Assembly: GCF_002933855.1 (NCBI RefSeq)
Contig: NZ_BFAQ01000042.1
Coordinates: 8,911 to 72,910 of the forward strand
Reading direction: 5' to 3'
Length of the DNA: 64,000 bases
DNA from: Vibrio penaeicida
GTDB lineage: Bacteria; Pseudomonadota; Gammaproteobacteria; Enterobacterales; Vibrionaceae
Of this stretch, positions 35,888-44,670 are shown in pieces. The notes beneath the pieces were generated by a model that was not told the DNA's origin, made no database searches, and saw nothing but the letters and a program-made list of their open reading frames with translations. A program made the position numbers and the translations under genes. Position 1 is the first letter of the stretch, and each line of letters begins with the position of its first letter.

Positions 35888-36765
35888 ACCCTCTCTACCT
35901 GAATTTCACCGAATAGCCCAGCTGGGCGAACATACAAAAACAACAGAGCAAGCAGAAACGCAAACCAGGAAGAAATACCGCCTCCGATTAATGGCCCCAG
36001 ATAGGTTTCTGCTAACGCTTCACCCGCACCGACAATTAAGCCGCCGACAATGGCTCCACCTATGGAAGTAAACCCACCGATGATCAGTACAGGTAGTGCT
36101 TTAAGTACAACCAAAGACAAGGAGAATGCGACGCCCTGTCGCGCGCCCCAAACCATTCCGGCAACCAATGCCACAACGCCCGCGACAAACCAAACAATTT
36201 GCCATATGCGGTTCAGGTTAATGCCTATGGTTTGCGCGGCTCTGATGTCATCCGCTACCGCTCTGAGGGAAATACCCAGTCGTGTCTTATTGAATAGGCT
36301 GGCTAGAATAGCAACCAATGTAACGGCAATGAGCGCCGCATAAAGATCGAACTCACTGATCAGTATGTCGCCAACAAAAATCGGGAGATCTTCTATACCG
36401 ATATCAAGAGCCCGAACCTCAGCTCCCATTAGCCCTTGGGCAAGCCCTTCTACTACATAGGACAAACCCAGTGTCGCCATAAAGAGCGTCATAGGGCTTC
36501 GGTTGGCCAAAGGTCTCAATACCGTTCTTTCAATTACGATGGCACCTATACCAAGAACAAACAGAGTAAGAATAATCGCGATAAAAAACGGTATACCTAA
36601 GTCAATCAGAGTCACTAACGTTAAAGCAGCAAATAGAAGAATTGAGCCTTGGGCATAATTGAACACACCACTGGCTTTAAAAATTAAAACAAACCCTATC
36701 GCCACTAAGGTGTACATGGTTCCTGCTAATAAACCGCCTATCAGCGTTTCGATAAAAATATTCAT
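35884..36765 (-). CDS. livH: Branched-chain-type ABC transporter permease LivH
   Basis: 293 residues from ATG 36765 (MNIFIETLIGGL), preferred because GGAG precedes it and family members begin this way; the ATG at 36780 is the alternative. About eight membrane segments; NYAQGSILLFAA near the N-terminus and the cytoplasmic loop DDIRAAQTIGIN match LivH proteins. Overlaps livM by 4 bp. Confidence 0.9.
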   Translation of the reverse strand: MNIFIETLIGGLLAGTMYTLVAIGFVLIFKASGVFNYAQGSILLFAALTLVTLIDLGIPFFIAIILTLFVLGIGAIVIERTVLRPLANRSPMTLFMATLGLSYVVEGLAQGLMGAEVRALDIGIEDLPIFVGDILISEFDLYAALIAVTLVAILASLFNKTRLGISLRAVADDIRAAQTIGINLNRIWQIVWFVAGVVALVAGMVWGARQGVAFSLSLVVLKALPVLIIGGFTSIGGAIVGGLIVGAGEALAETYLGPLIGGGISSWFAFLLALLFLYVRPAGLFGEIQVERV

Positions 36766-36822
36766 AGCCAAGGACTCCATGCGAAACGGATATAGGGTGC
36801 AGAATTGAGAGATTGATTGTGA

Positions 36823-37593
36823 CTAGTCATGATCTTCTCCAAGATAGGCCGCGATAACTTCAGGGTTGTTTTGCACATCTTCGGGCGTGCCATCCCCAAC
36901 CTTTCGCCCGTAATCAAGCACGACAACGTGATCAGACAAATTCATCACCATATTGATGTCGTGCTCTATCAGGACAACAGTCACGTTCAACTCTTGATTA
37001 ATTGAAAGAATGAACTCCGCCATTTCGAGCTTTTCGTCTTTATTCATCCCCGCCATGGGCTCATCCAGCAGTAACATGTCTGGTGACGATGCGAGTGCCC
37101 TTCCTAATCCAACACGCTTCTGGACACCATAGGCGAGGTTTTCAACTACGGTGTCGCGGTGTGCCTGAAGATCCAGAAACTTCAATACGTGCTCGGCTTT
37201 TTCTCGGAACATCTTCTCTTCACGTTTAGCCGAAGGTAAGTTCAATGCGTGAGCCAAAGTGCCAACTGTAGAGTGTCTAGACAAACCAGTGAGCACGTTA
37301 TCCAACACACTCATTTTCTTAAACAGTGCGTTATTCTGAAACGTTCTTCCGATCCCTCGTTTCGCTGCATCTAACGAGTGCATCTTTTTAAAATGTTCCT
37401 GATTGAATACGATTTCCCCTGAATCAGGTTGATAGACTCCATTCAGAATATTCAGCATTGAGCTTTTCCCTGCCCCGTTAGGACCAATCAATGAACAAAT
37501 CTCACCTCGAACAACCGAGAATGAAAAATTAGAAATAGCCTTCACTCCCTTGAAAGATAATGAAATATCACGAATATCTAAGATGCTATCCAT
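36823..37593 (-). CDS. livG: Branched-chain-type ABC transporter ATPase LivG
   Basis: 256 residues. Walker A LIGPNGAGKSS, Walker B MLLLDEPMAGMN, H-loop LIEHDIN. The signature motif is unusual: LAYGVQKRVGLGRAL in place of LSGGQ, as in other LivG-like proteins of this subgroup. The start overlaps the stop of the AMP-binding-like gene by 8 bp, so the two are coupled. Confidence 0.92.
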   Translation of the reverse strand: MDSILDIRDISLSFKGVKAISNFSFSVVRGEICSLIGPNGAGKSSMLNILNGVYQPDSGEIVFNQEHFKKMHSLDAAKRGIGRTFQNNALFKKMSVLDNVLTGLSRHSTVGTLAHALNLPSAKREEKMFREKAEHVLKFLDLQAHRDTVVENLAYGVQKRVGLGRALASSPDMLLLDEPMAGMNKDEKLEMAEFILSINQELNVTVVLIEHDINMVMNLSDHVVVLDYGRKVGDGTPEDVQNNPEVIAAYLGEDHD

Positions 37594-38557
37594 GCGCGCT
37601 ATCTCCTTTCAACTGAACAGAAGAGAGAGAGGAATTAATGGGGTTTACCGCAGACAAGTCAGCATGGTTCAACCGACTGAATCCGTTGAGTCGCTTCAAA
37701 CGCTCCAACAAAAACCGTGACCACCAGCTTCGATAACCTTTGAGTGCTTTTATTGAAAGTGAGAGGGCTAAACCTTTTTTTGCAGGGAGTCGGCTTTTAA
37801 AATCTTTCGCGTATCGAACAAGGCGATCTTTCGAACAGATCAAATGAGTAGGTTGAATTTCAAGACGATCTCGCGCTGAGGACTCTGCCGATTCGGGAAA
37901 GGCAATGCATAAATGATGCTCCGTCATTTTGTCAAAAAGAGTTTGGATGCCAGAGTGCCAATCCGTCGGTTCGTCACACCAACCAATTGTCGTACCTTCA
38001 ATGACTACGCGACTCAAGTATTCTGAGGTGGGCGGATGCTCAGGGCAATCTAAGACATCATCAATTGGAATTGTGGTCCATTGACCCACAATGCGAGATT
38101 CGCTGCCCGCGGAGAAACAGATAATAGAATTTGATATAGGAATGGACAAACAGCGATTAACAGTTTGTCTTTTTTCAATGTAGCAATGTGTCGGAGAATG
38201 GGCTTCAATCAGCTCCGACAGCTCTTTTTCACTCGCCGTTGATGAAATAGGCACTACTCGTCCACCCATCGAGCAAACCGCCAAACTTAATATCAGAAGT
38301 TTTGGCTCATAATTGCCGCTCACCAACAAAACCGTATCAGACGATAGCCCTTTTTGGCTTAGACACGACACCGTGCTTTCTAGCGTTTTGTGTAGCCAAA
38401 GCCAATTGAATCCTAGCCACTCTCCTCGCGATTTGTGTACAAATACGAATTGCTCTGGAGATTGATTCGCTTTGATCGCAATGTTGTTCAAACCATCCGT
38501 CTCTATTGAAACTTGCTCAGAAACTTTGGTTACGTTGCTCTGCAATCGACTATTCAT
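37586..38557 (-). CDS. Reduced AMP-binding (acyl-CoA ligase N-terminal) protein
   Basis: 323 residues from ATG 38557. The first half resembles the N-terminal part of acyl-CoA ligases found beside Liv-type transporters (WLHKTLESTVSCLSQKGL, GGRVVPISSTASEKELSEL). The adenylate-forming P-loop (TSGTTGxPK) and the C-terminal lysine domain are absent. Intact relatives are about 600 residues or more. So it cannot be an ordinary ligase; it is either decaying or kept for another purpose, such as binding. It is first gene of the 18-gene operon and overlaps livG by 8 bp. Start at 38584 is the alternative. Confidence 0.7.
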   Translation of the reverse strand: MNSRLQSNVTKVSEQVSIETDGLNNIAIKANQSPEQFVFVHKSRGEWLGFNWLWLHKTLESTVSCLSQKGLSSDTVLLVSGNYEPKLLILSLAVCSMGGRVVPISSTASEKELSELIEAHSPTHCYIEKRQTVNRCLSIPISNSIICFSAGSESRIVGQWTTIPIDDVLDCPEHPPTSEYLSRVVIEGTTIGWCDEPTDWHSGIQTLFDKMTEHHLCIAFPESAESSARDRLEIQPTHLICSKDRLVRYAKDFKSRLPAKKGLALSLSIKALKGYRSWWSRFLLERLKRLNGFSRLNHADLSAVNPINSSLSSVQLKGDSAHG

Positions 38558-38831
38558 ATGCTTCCCTGTCAATGCCTCTAGCACTTACCACTATCCTTGT
38601 GATGGTGCATAATTTTAAATTTCTGTACCGTTCGGTCTGTACACATTTAAAGATCTTATTTAACAAAATGTCAACATTTATTTTTCATTTATTCACATTC
38701 TCCTTGCTTTTCTCGCCGATTTTATTTAAGTTTCCAAACATCTGGCATCAGAAGTAATATTGGGAATATTCATCCCATTACATATTTAACTGTACTGAAC
38801 AGTCCAAGATATTTGGGCAAGGAGTAAAATT
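38558..38831. promoter_or_regulatory. Divergent promoter region with two TetR-type operators
   Basis: Two matching palindromic sites: GTACCGTTCGGTC at 38625-38637 and GTACTGAACAGTC at 38792-38804, sharing GTACyGwwCrGTC with a symmetric ACyGwwCrGT core. One lies near the start of the 18-gene operon, the other just before the TetR gene. The likely ligand is the TetR protein encoded at 38832, giving autoregulation and control of the operon. The rest of the gap is AT-rich. Confidence 0.72.
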
Positions 38832-39434
38832 CTGAAAGATACAAAACAGTCAGCAAAAATTCGGCAAATTGCTGCAACACTTTTTGCAGAAAAAGGGTTC
38901 AACGGTGTAGGTGTGGCGGAACTTGGAGAAGCTACTGGGCTTGGACGTGGTGCGCTTTATCACCATATTGATACCAAGGAAAACCTGCTGTTTGACATTT
39001 CGTCACGCTATATTGTTGAGTTGGTCGAGGCGGGAAGAGAGATCACCGCGAATCAGATTGATCCAGCAGAGCGCGTGAAAAGCTTAAGCCGTCACTTAAT
39101 GCACGTAATCAGTATGCATTTGGCTGAGATGACTGTCTGTTTCAGAGAAATTCACTCTTTAACGGGTGAACGGTATCAATCGGTTGCTAATTTGCATGCC
39201 GAATACCAACAGATTTGGGAGGATGCTTTCGCAGCAGGGACGGCTCAGGGACAATTTAGGAAGATCGATAAAACGGCAGTTAAAGGTCTACTCGGTATGT
39301 TTTTCTATAGTTTCCTGTGGCTTAAACCCGGAGGGCGTCAGTCGGACGAGGAAATAGGCAATATATTCAGTGACTTGGTACTCAGAGCTATTGGATCACA
39401 CGATTATTTGGAGGAAAACCAATTCTTCGAATAA
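38832..39434 (+). CDS. TetR-family transcriptional regulator (probable CTG start)
   Basis: About 200 residues. The DNA-binding helix-turn-helix is AELGEATGLGRGALYHHIDTKENLL; upstream in frame without stop is the usual first helix SAKIRQIAATLFAEKGFNG. There is no ATG or GTG before that helix; AAGGAG at 38819-38824 sits seven bases before CTG (38832) and four before ATT (38829), so CTG is the best start. A GTG at 38913 would cut away half the HTH domain. It is divergent from the acyl-CoA/GMC operon and probably represses it until an acyl-CoA or related ligand binds. Confidence 0.82.
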   Translation: MKDTKQSAKIRQIAATLFAEKGFNGVGVAELGEATGLGRGALYHHIDTKENLLFDISSRYIVELVEAGREITANQIDPAERVKSLSRHLMHVISMHLAEMTVCFREIHSLTGERYQSVANLHAEYQQIWEDAFAAGTAQGQFRKIDKTAVKGLLGMFFYSFLWLKPGGRQSDEEIGNIFSDLVLRAIGSHDYLEENQFFE

Positions 39435-39528
39435 GAACTCGCTGTTCTATGTACTCAGCGTTCAAAAATGCTTGAGCATGATATGTATAGGAAGCGTGGT
39501 GCTTGTAGCAGCATGCTCCTGAATGCAT

Positions 39529-39861
39529 TTACCAACAATCGCAGGCACAGTCAGAACTGTCTTTTTTCAATGACAATATGTCAGTACAACAGCTCGCGCC
39601 GTCACAAAAGTGATCGTTTTCTTTTTTGTCTTTTTTCTTTCTCTTGTCTCGCTTCAAAGTATCGTTTGCTACCTTGCATGCTGAAAAACGCTGTGAAATT
39701 CTTGTCCTTGATGAAAACACGCCGTGTTCCTGAATGATCTTTTTAACGGCTTCAGAACAGGAATCCCCTTGGTGTAAACAGGCGTGTGCGCATCGAAATC
39801 CTTTATATGGAGAGATAAAGCGTTGATAAAACCTAATCAGTACGACGGCTAGATATCTCAT
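39529..39861 (-). CDS. YidD-family protein with cysteine-rich tail
   Basis: 110 residues. The N-terminal two thirds match YidD (membrane protein insertion efficiency factor): an amphipathic start, then RFYQRFISPYKGFRCAHA and the cysteine-containing CLHQGDSCSEAVKKII. The usual YidD ends shortly after. Here a strongly basic stretch (KRDKRKKKDKK) and a tail with six cysteines (FCDGASCC, DCACDCW) follow, suggestive of metal binding. It overlaps the GNAT gene by 29 bp and is not beside rnpA/yidC, so it is an extra copy. Confidence 0.8.
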   Translation of the reverse strand: MRYLAVVLIRFYQRFISPYKGFRCAHACLHQGDSCSEAVKKIIQEHGVFSSRTRISQRFSACKVANDTLKRDKRKKKDKKENDHFCDGASCCTDILSLKKDSSDCACDCW

Positions 39862-40387
39862 TCGTATTCCTCAATTGCATCCATTCTTCCTTTAGTATTC
39901 CGTATCTTACGGAATCGTAATACGTCCCCTTATAGAAACGCACTTTTCGCAGCCTGCCTTCAAGTTTGAAGCCAAGTTTTTCGGCGCATTTCATCATTGC
40001 AGGGTTACCCGACCACGTGGTGAGCCCGACTCTTTCCAGTTCTCTAGTTGCGAAGATATGAGAAACCCATAGGGTTAACGCTTGTTGAGCGATGCCTTTT
40101 CCCCATGCTTTCGAATCGTAAATAACAATACCGGATTCCAACCAACGGGTGTTTTCATCTTCCCAATAACAGCTAACGGTTCCTACTGGTTCACCATTCC
40201 ATTCAATCACTTGAATATCCTCCCCTTTACGTAAGCGAATAAACGTTGTGGTTCGGAATATTTCTTCTGTTGGTCTGGTGTACCCAAAATAAGGTCCGTT
40301 GAATTTGGTCCATTCTTCATCTTGAGTAACGAGCTGATACAGAGTTTGGCATTCATCTGGGTATGCTTTTCTAATTCGTAATTCCAT
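39833..40387 (-). CDS. GNAT acetyltransferase (RimJ/RimL type)
   Basis: 184 residues from ATG 40387 (MELRIRKAY), which has AAGGA at right distance; the frame reaches 40405. RimJ/L-type elements: ESGIVIYDSKAWGKGIAQQAL (acetyl-CoA loop within WGKGIAQQAL), ERVGLTTWSGNPAMMKCAEK and KLGFKLEGRLRK. It probably acetylates an N-terminus or a small amine. It overlaps the YidD-like gene, so both are likely co-transcribed. Confidence 0.87.
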   Translation of the reverse strand: MELRIRKAYPDECQTLYQLVTQDEEWTKFNGPYFGYTRPTEEIFRTTTFIRLRKGEDIQVIEWNGEPVGTVSCYWEDENTRWLESGIVIYDSKAWGKGIAQQALTLWVSHIFATRELERVGLTTWSGNPAMMKCAEKLGFKLEGRLRKVRFYKGTYYDSVRYGILKEEWMQLRNTNEISSRRTD

Positions 40388-40428
40388 CCATATTCCTTTA
40401 CCCAATTAGTTCAGACAAAGTTCAACAA

Positions 40429-40458
40429 AAAGCGCTCCCTCGTTTGGGTGAGCGCTTT
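40429..40458 (-). terminator. Rho-independent terminator after the ABC-F gene
   Basis: AAAGCGCTC (40429-40437) pairs perfectly with GAGCGCTTT (40450-40458). On the minus strand the stem is followed by TTTTTGTT. It lies directly after the ABC-F stop and before the GNAT start. Confidence 0.92.
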
Positions 40459-40463
40459 CGCCT

Positions 40464-42218
40464 TTACAAGCCTAATTTGCTATTGATTTCCGCGATTTCT
40501 TCACGCCATTTATCTTGCAGTTTTACCTTTTGATGCTTAGGTTTGCGAGCCATATCTTCTTCTAGTAATGTTTCTAGTTCCAGTAACTTTTCGAGCATGA
40601 GCTCTTCGTCGTTTTCGACGTTTACTGAAACGTGTGCTGAATTGCAAGAGTCTGACGTACTGTTATTTTCACTAAGCTTGGAAGCGCTGTTCATTTGAAT
40701 GTCACCACTTTCGACAGCCAAACGCTCGTAAGCCACCTCAACATCTAGGTGCTCTTCCAGTTTTCCATCCGCCACCAGCCAGAACCGGTTGCAACTGGAT
40801 TCAATAAGCCGGCGATCATGGCTTACCACCAACGCGCCTCCTTGAAAGTTTTTTAACGTCTCAAAAAGTTCTTCTTTGCCTTCTAAATCCAAGTGGTTGG
40901 TTGGCTCATCCAGCATGAGTAGATGGTAGTTTGCGAGGGTTAACCCGATAAACAGCAATCGAGAACGCTCGCCACCACTTAGCTCTTTTACTTTCTGCTC
41001 ATGGCGGTTAAATGGAAAGCCAGCACTGATAAGTGAACGCTTTCGTACTTCTTCTGTTAAATTTCCGTAGGAATACAGCGCGTCGAGTATACTTTCCTCT
41101 CCATTAAGCTGCTCTAGGCTCTGGTCGTAGTATCCGATGTTTGCTTTTGGATGAAGTACTATTCCTCCAACGCTCTGGCCATCGGAGTACGCAGCCCAAA
41201 GCATGCGCATGAGAGAAGATTTACCGCTACCGTTTCGCCCCAGTATTGCAACTTTATCGCCGCTTTTGATTTGCTGGTGAATCACATCAAATAACAACGG
41301 AAGGTGCGGCTGTGCTTTCACTTGGGTATTTTCGAGTTCTAACAGGCGATTCGCTTGCATACGCTCACCCGACAAGGTCAGCGTCCACGGTGAACCTTGT
41401 GAAAGCTCGGTTTGCTGCTCGACCAATCGATCTTTGCGCTTTTCCATATGTTTGGCTTTACGAGCTAAATCTTCGTTGTCGTAAACTTTGCCCCAAACAG
41501 CTAAGCGTTTGGCGCTTTTTTCTATACGGTCGATTTCCTTTTGCTCAGATTTGTGGCGCGCTTCATCAGCCGTATCTTTCTCTACTAGAGCATGCCTTGC
41601 TTCGCTACAAGGTAAATCGAAACTATAGAGCCCTTTGTCTCTCATGATCCAAGTGGTATTAGTTACGCTATCTAATAGAGTCTGGTCGTGAGATACCAAT
41701 ACAAAGCTACCGCGCCACTCTTTAAGAAAACGCTCTAACCATAAAAGGGTTGGGAGATCCAAATGGTTGCTGGGCTCATCGAGAAGTAAAAGATCAGGCT
41801 GGGTAATTAAGGCTCTTGCGAGCAAGAGTTTCATATGTTGCCCGCCACTGAGGGAAGAAGCGAGCTGCTGCCATTGGCTTTCATTAAAGCCAAATTCGGC
41901 CAATAACGCTTCTACACGCCATCGCTCGTCGGGTTCGGGTAATTGCTCTGCTAATGCGTCAATCAAACTGGCATGTTCAACCGCCGCAGGAAGATGCTGC
42001 TCTACACTCGCAATCACACAGCTATAGGCTTTGGTAACACTGCCAGTATGGGAATCTGACTTGCCACTTAACACGGCAAGAAGCGAACTTTTTCCACAAC
42101 CGTTATGACCAATTAAGCCAATTTTGTTGCCTTTTTGCAGGGTAAAGGAAATCGCTTCAAACAAGGTGCTTGAAGGTTGTTCAATAGTAAGAGTTTGTGC
42201 TGATAATAAAGTACTCAT
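40464..42218 (-). CDS. ABC-F family ATPase (ribosome-acting)
   Basis: 584 residues from ATG 42218 (MSTLLSAQTL). Two ABC domains: Walker A GLIGHNGCGKSS and ILGRNGSGKSS, signatures LSGGQHMKLLLARAL and LSGGERSRLLFIGL, and DEPSNHLDLPTL and DEPTNHLDLEGK. No membrane domain. A linker of charged helices separates them, and a C-terminal acidic and coiled-coil-like tail follows (VENDEELMLEKLLELETLLEE). ABC-F proteins act on the ribosome in translation quality control or antibiotic protection. I cannot assign a subfamily. A GC-rich hairpin sits just ahead of the start. Confidence 0.9.
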   Translation of the reverse strand: MSTLLSAQTLTIEQPSSTLFEAISFTLQKGNKIGLIGHNGCGKSSLLAVLSGKSDSHTGSVTKAYSCVIASVEQHLPAAVEHASLIDALAEQLPEPDERWRVEALLAEFGFNESQWQQLASSLSGGQHMKLLLARALITQPDLLLLDEPSNHLDLPTLLWLERFLKEWRGSFVLVSHDQTLLDSVTNTTWIMRDKGLYSFDLPCSEARHALVEKDTADEARHKSEQKEIDRIEKSAKRLAVWGKVYDNEDLARKAKHMEKRKDRLVEQQTELSQGSPWTLTLSGERMQANRLLELENTQVKAQPHLPLLFDVIHQQIKSGDKVAILGRNGSGKSSLMRMLWAAYSDGQSVGGIVLHPKANIGYYDQSLEQLNGEESILDALYSYGNLTEEVRKRSLISAGFPFNRHEQKVKELSGGERSRLLFIGLTLANYHLLMLDEPTNHLDLEGKEELFETLKNFQGGALVVSHDRRLIESSCNRFWLVADGKLEEHLDVEVAYERLAVESGDIQMNSASKLSENNSTSDSCNSAHVSVNVENDEELMLEKLLELETLLEEDMARKPKHQKVKLQDKWREEIAEINSKLGL

Positions 42219-42591
42219 AAGTTTCTCAAGAATTGCGGGCACGATGCCCTTGTCAAACTACGCTGACAACAACCCAAGAGCCCAAGAGAAGAGCACTCTG
42301 AATAGAATGGTTTTGTATTCGCTCAAGCCTGGATTATCGCAGCACGATATCGCAATGTCTTGAGTGGTTCACTATAGCAAAGTGACGTGCGCTAAACGGG
42401 CGACACACAAACATAATTAATTCCTCCTTTTGGTTATCGGGTAATACCCTATGTGGAACATTGGAAGAATAATAAAACGTGACCTGACAATAAGACAGCT
42501 TTGAGGTTAATGAGACATAAAAAAAGAGAAGTGCGTCACTTCTCTTGTTTGGTTCAGAATCAACAAATTTTAATTAAATATAATCAAAAGG
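42219..42591. other. Intergenic region between ABC-F and IclR genes
   Basis: About 370 bases without a gene I can support. It holds the ABC-F leader, with a perfect GGGCA-CGA-TGCCC hairpin (42237-42249) about 20 bases before the ABC-F start, and the terminator of the IclR gene (42524-42546). No recognisable small RNA or short peptide gene; a leader peptide in front of the ABC-F gene is not evident. Confidence 0.6.
42524..42546 (-). terminator. Rho-independent terminator after the IclR gene
   Basis: AAGAGAAGTG (42524-42533) pairs with CACTTCTCTT (42537-42546) across CGT. On the minus strand a T-run follows. It closes the minus-strand unit that ends with the IclR-type regulator. Confidence 0.92.
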
Positions 42592-43380
42592 TTAATGGGT
42601 ACTGCCTTCATGCAGATTGCCTCCCATTTGTTCACTTAAATACTGAGCAGCTTCAAGCATGGCTTCGCGACATTCCTTTCTTATGGTTCGGTTATCTCCT
42701 TCCACGTTTTCTATCAGCGGAACGGTCAAACATGCGATGGCTTGACCCGAGTAATCCGTTAGCGGCACTGAAATATTCACAACACCTTTGATCACGTAAC
42801 TTTTTCGCTCTTCATATCCCTTTTTCCGAACCTTGGCTAATTCCATTTTTATTTGCGCAATTTCATCTTCGTCGCCGGGAGGGTGAGCAATAATGAATTG
42901 ATCGAGTTCTTGCTCAGGAGAGTGCGCTAACATTACGCGACCAGAGGAGGCTTTCCAAACATCCAGCTTGGCGCCCAAGCGCACGCTCATTAAGTGGTAG
43001 CCTGGTGAATCAACCTGCCCAATAACCAATAATTTACCTTCAGAAACGATGGCAAGGTGAATAGACTGACATAGCTTTTCCGCTAATGCATTCATAACCG
43101 GAACAGCAAGAGAAGTGAGACGTTTTATTTTTGGATAACGATGCGAGACTTCAAACAACTTAGTGGTAAGCGCGTACCTATCGGTATGAGAATCTAGAGA
43201 CAAATAGCCGCGATCGCATAGAACCACCAACATTCTAAATATCTCTCCCACACTTCTTCCTAATTCTCTGGCAATTTCGACCTGAGAAAGCCCAGAAGCA
43301 TGGTTTGAAAGTACTTCTATGATGTCTAAGCCCTTTTCTAGAGCTGGCGCTTGGTACTTCTTCTCTTCTTTCGTATCCAA
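42592..43380 (-). CDS. IclR-family transcriptional regulator
   Basis: 262 residues. Winged helix-turn-helix near residues 20-60 (LSQVEIARELGRSVGEIFRML), then the IclR effector domain with KGYEERKSYVIKGVVNISVPL. It lies 158 bases after the fucose-pathway operon on the same strand and is the obvious candidate regulator for it, as IclR proteins commonly control sugar-acid pathways. The AT-rich repeats before the first fucose gene (47546-47574) are a possible binding site; this is inferred. Confidence 0.9.
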   Translation of the reverse strand: MDTKEEKKYQAPALEKGLDIIEVLSNHASGLSQVEIARELGRSVGEIFRMLVVLCDRGYLSLDSHTDRYALTTKLFEVSHRYPKIKRLTSLAVPVMNALAEKLCQSIHLAIVSEGKLLVIGQVDSPGYHLMSVRLGAKLDVWKASSGRVMLAHSPEQELDQFIIAHPPGDEDEIAQIKMELAKVRKKGYEERKSYVIKGVVNISVPLTDYSGQAIACLTVPLIENVEGDNRTIRKECREAMLEAAQYLSEQMGGNLHEGSTH

Positions 43381-43538
43381 TGGTTTTCCTTAATAGTGAA
43401 TAACTTACTTCCAAGCTGCCTTTGTGGCGCTACACCCAAGTAACCTTAAAATACTTGGGTATAAGACTATCGCTTATTGGAACCAATACTACTGAATACT
43501 TTAACAAGTTTCATCAACGAGACATCACATCATTCATA

Positions 43539-44642
43539 CTATGTGATCGCATTTTCCACTTTAGTTGTTTGCCGTATTTTGTCCCAATCCCAGTTTATAC
43601 CTAAGCCGGACTCCGAAGGAGCAATAGCTTTGCCATTATTTATTGAAAGTGTGTTCGATGTAACAGAACCTAACTGCGGGATATATTCTAACCAGCGGCT
43701 ATTAGGCACCGCACAACATAACGATACATGCAGTTCCATCAAGAAATGCGGGCAAACGGATACATTATACGTTTCAGCCAAATGTGCGACTTTAAGCCAA
43801 GGCGTGATCCCCCCAATTCTTGCCACATCAACTTGAACAATATGGCAAGCACCTCGCTCTAAATACTCTCGAAAGCCGCGTGTGCCGTACATGGATTCCC
43901 CAACGGCAATGGGCAGCCCTGCAGTCGCACACAATTGTTGATGACCAGAAATATCTTCTGCTGGCATTGGTTCTTCTAACCAGCTGATTCCAAGCTCTGC
44001 GAATGCTCTGCCACGCTTTATTGCTTCATCACGGCTAAAGCTTTGATTGGCGTCGACCATTATGTGGTAGTCGTCGCCCACCTGCTCTCTCACGTATTCC
44101 AGCCTGCGAATGTCTTCCGCTAAACTCGGTGAGCCGACTTTTACTTTAGAGCCGCCAAATCCTTGCTGTTTGACAGCAATGGCATCGGCTGCGAGTTGCT
44201 CTGGTGTGAGATGCAACCAACCGCCTTCGGTGGTATACAGCGGTATTTCGCCTTTTGCCCCTCCCGCCATTTTCCATAGTGGAAGCTGAGCTTTGATTGA
44301 TTTTCTATCCCACAACGCGGTATCAATTGCCGCAAGTGCTAGGGACGTTATCGCTCCAACCGATGTAGCATGTGAATGGAAATACAAAGATCGCCAAATC
44401 TCTTCAATACAGTCCGGATCTTTCCCAATAAGCTGAGGCAATAAGTGATCATTTAAAAGAGCGACAACGGAGGAGCCTCCCGTGCCAATTGTGTACGTAT
44501 ACCCTACCCCCGTTACACCGTCACTATCGGTAATCTTAACAATGGGTGTTTCTTGACAAACAAACGCCTGAATCGCATCTGTTCGTTTTACTTCCGGTGT
44601 CAGATCGACCCAAAAAAGCTCTGCTTTCACTATCCGTGTCAT
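43539..44642 (-). CDS. Enolase-superfamily sugar-acid dehydratase (L-fuconate dehydratase-like role)
   Basis: 367 residues. Complete mandelate-racemase-type site: K166-V-K168, metal ligands D197 (MVDANQ), E223 (WLEEP) and E249 (AVGES), and dyad D272 / H299 (VCPHF). It should dehydrate an acid sugar to its 2-keto-3-deoxy form. Neighbours supply lactonase, mutarotase, 2-keto-3-deoxy acid dehydrogenase and diketo-acid hydrolase, so L-fuconate (or L-rhamnonate/L-galactonate) is the likely substrate. It is shorter than the characterised L-fuconate dehydratase (over 400 residues), so identity by homology alone is not secure. Confidence 0.85.
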   Translation of the reverse strand: MTRIVKAELFWVDLTPEVKRTDAIQAFVCQETPIVKITDSDGVTGVGYTYTIGTGGSSVVALLNDHLLPQLIGKDPDCIEEIWRSLYFHSHATSVGAITSLALAAIDTALWDRKSIKAQLPLWKMAGGAKGEIPLYTTEGGWLHLTPEQLAADAIAVKQQGFGGSKVKVGSPSLAEDIRRLEYVREQVGDDYHIMVDANQSFSRDEAIKRGRAFAELGISWLEEPMPAEDISGHQQLCATAGLPIAVGESMYGTRGFREYLERGACHIVQVDVARIGGITPWLKVAHLAETYNVSVCPHFLMELHVSLCCAVPNSRWLEYIPQLGSVTSNTLSINNGKAIAPSESGLGINWDWDKIRQTTKVENAIT

Positions 44643-44670
44643 GGCTTTGATTCCTTAAGCCTGATTCCAT

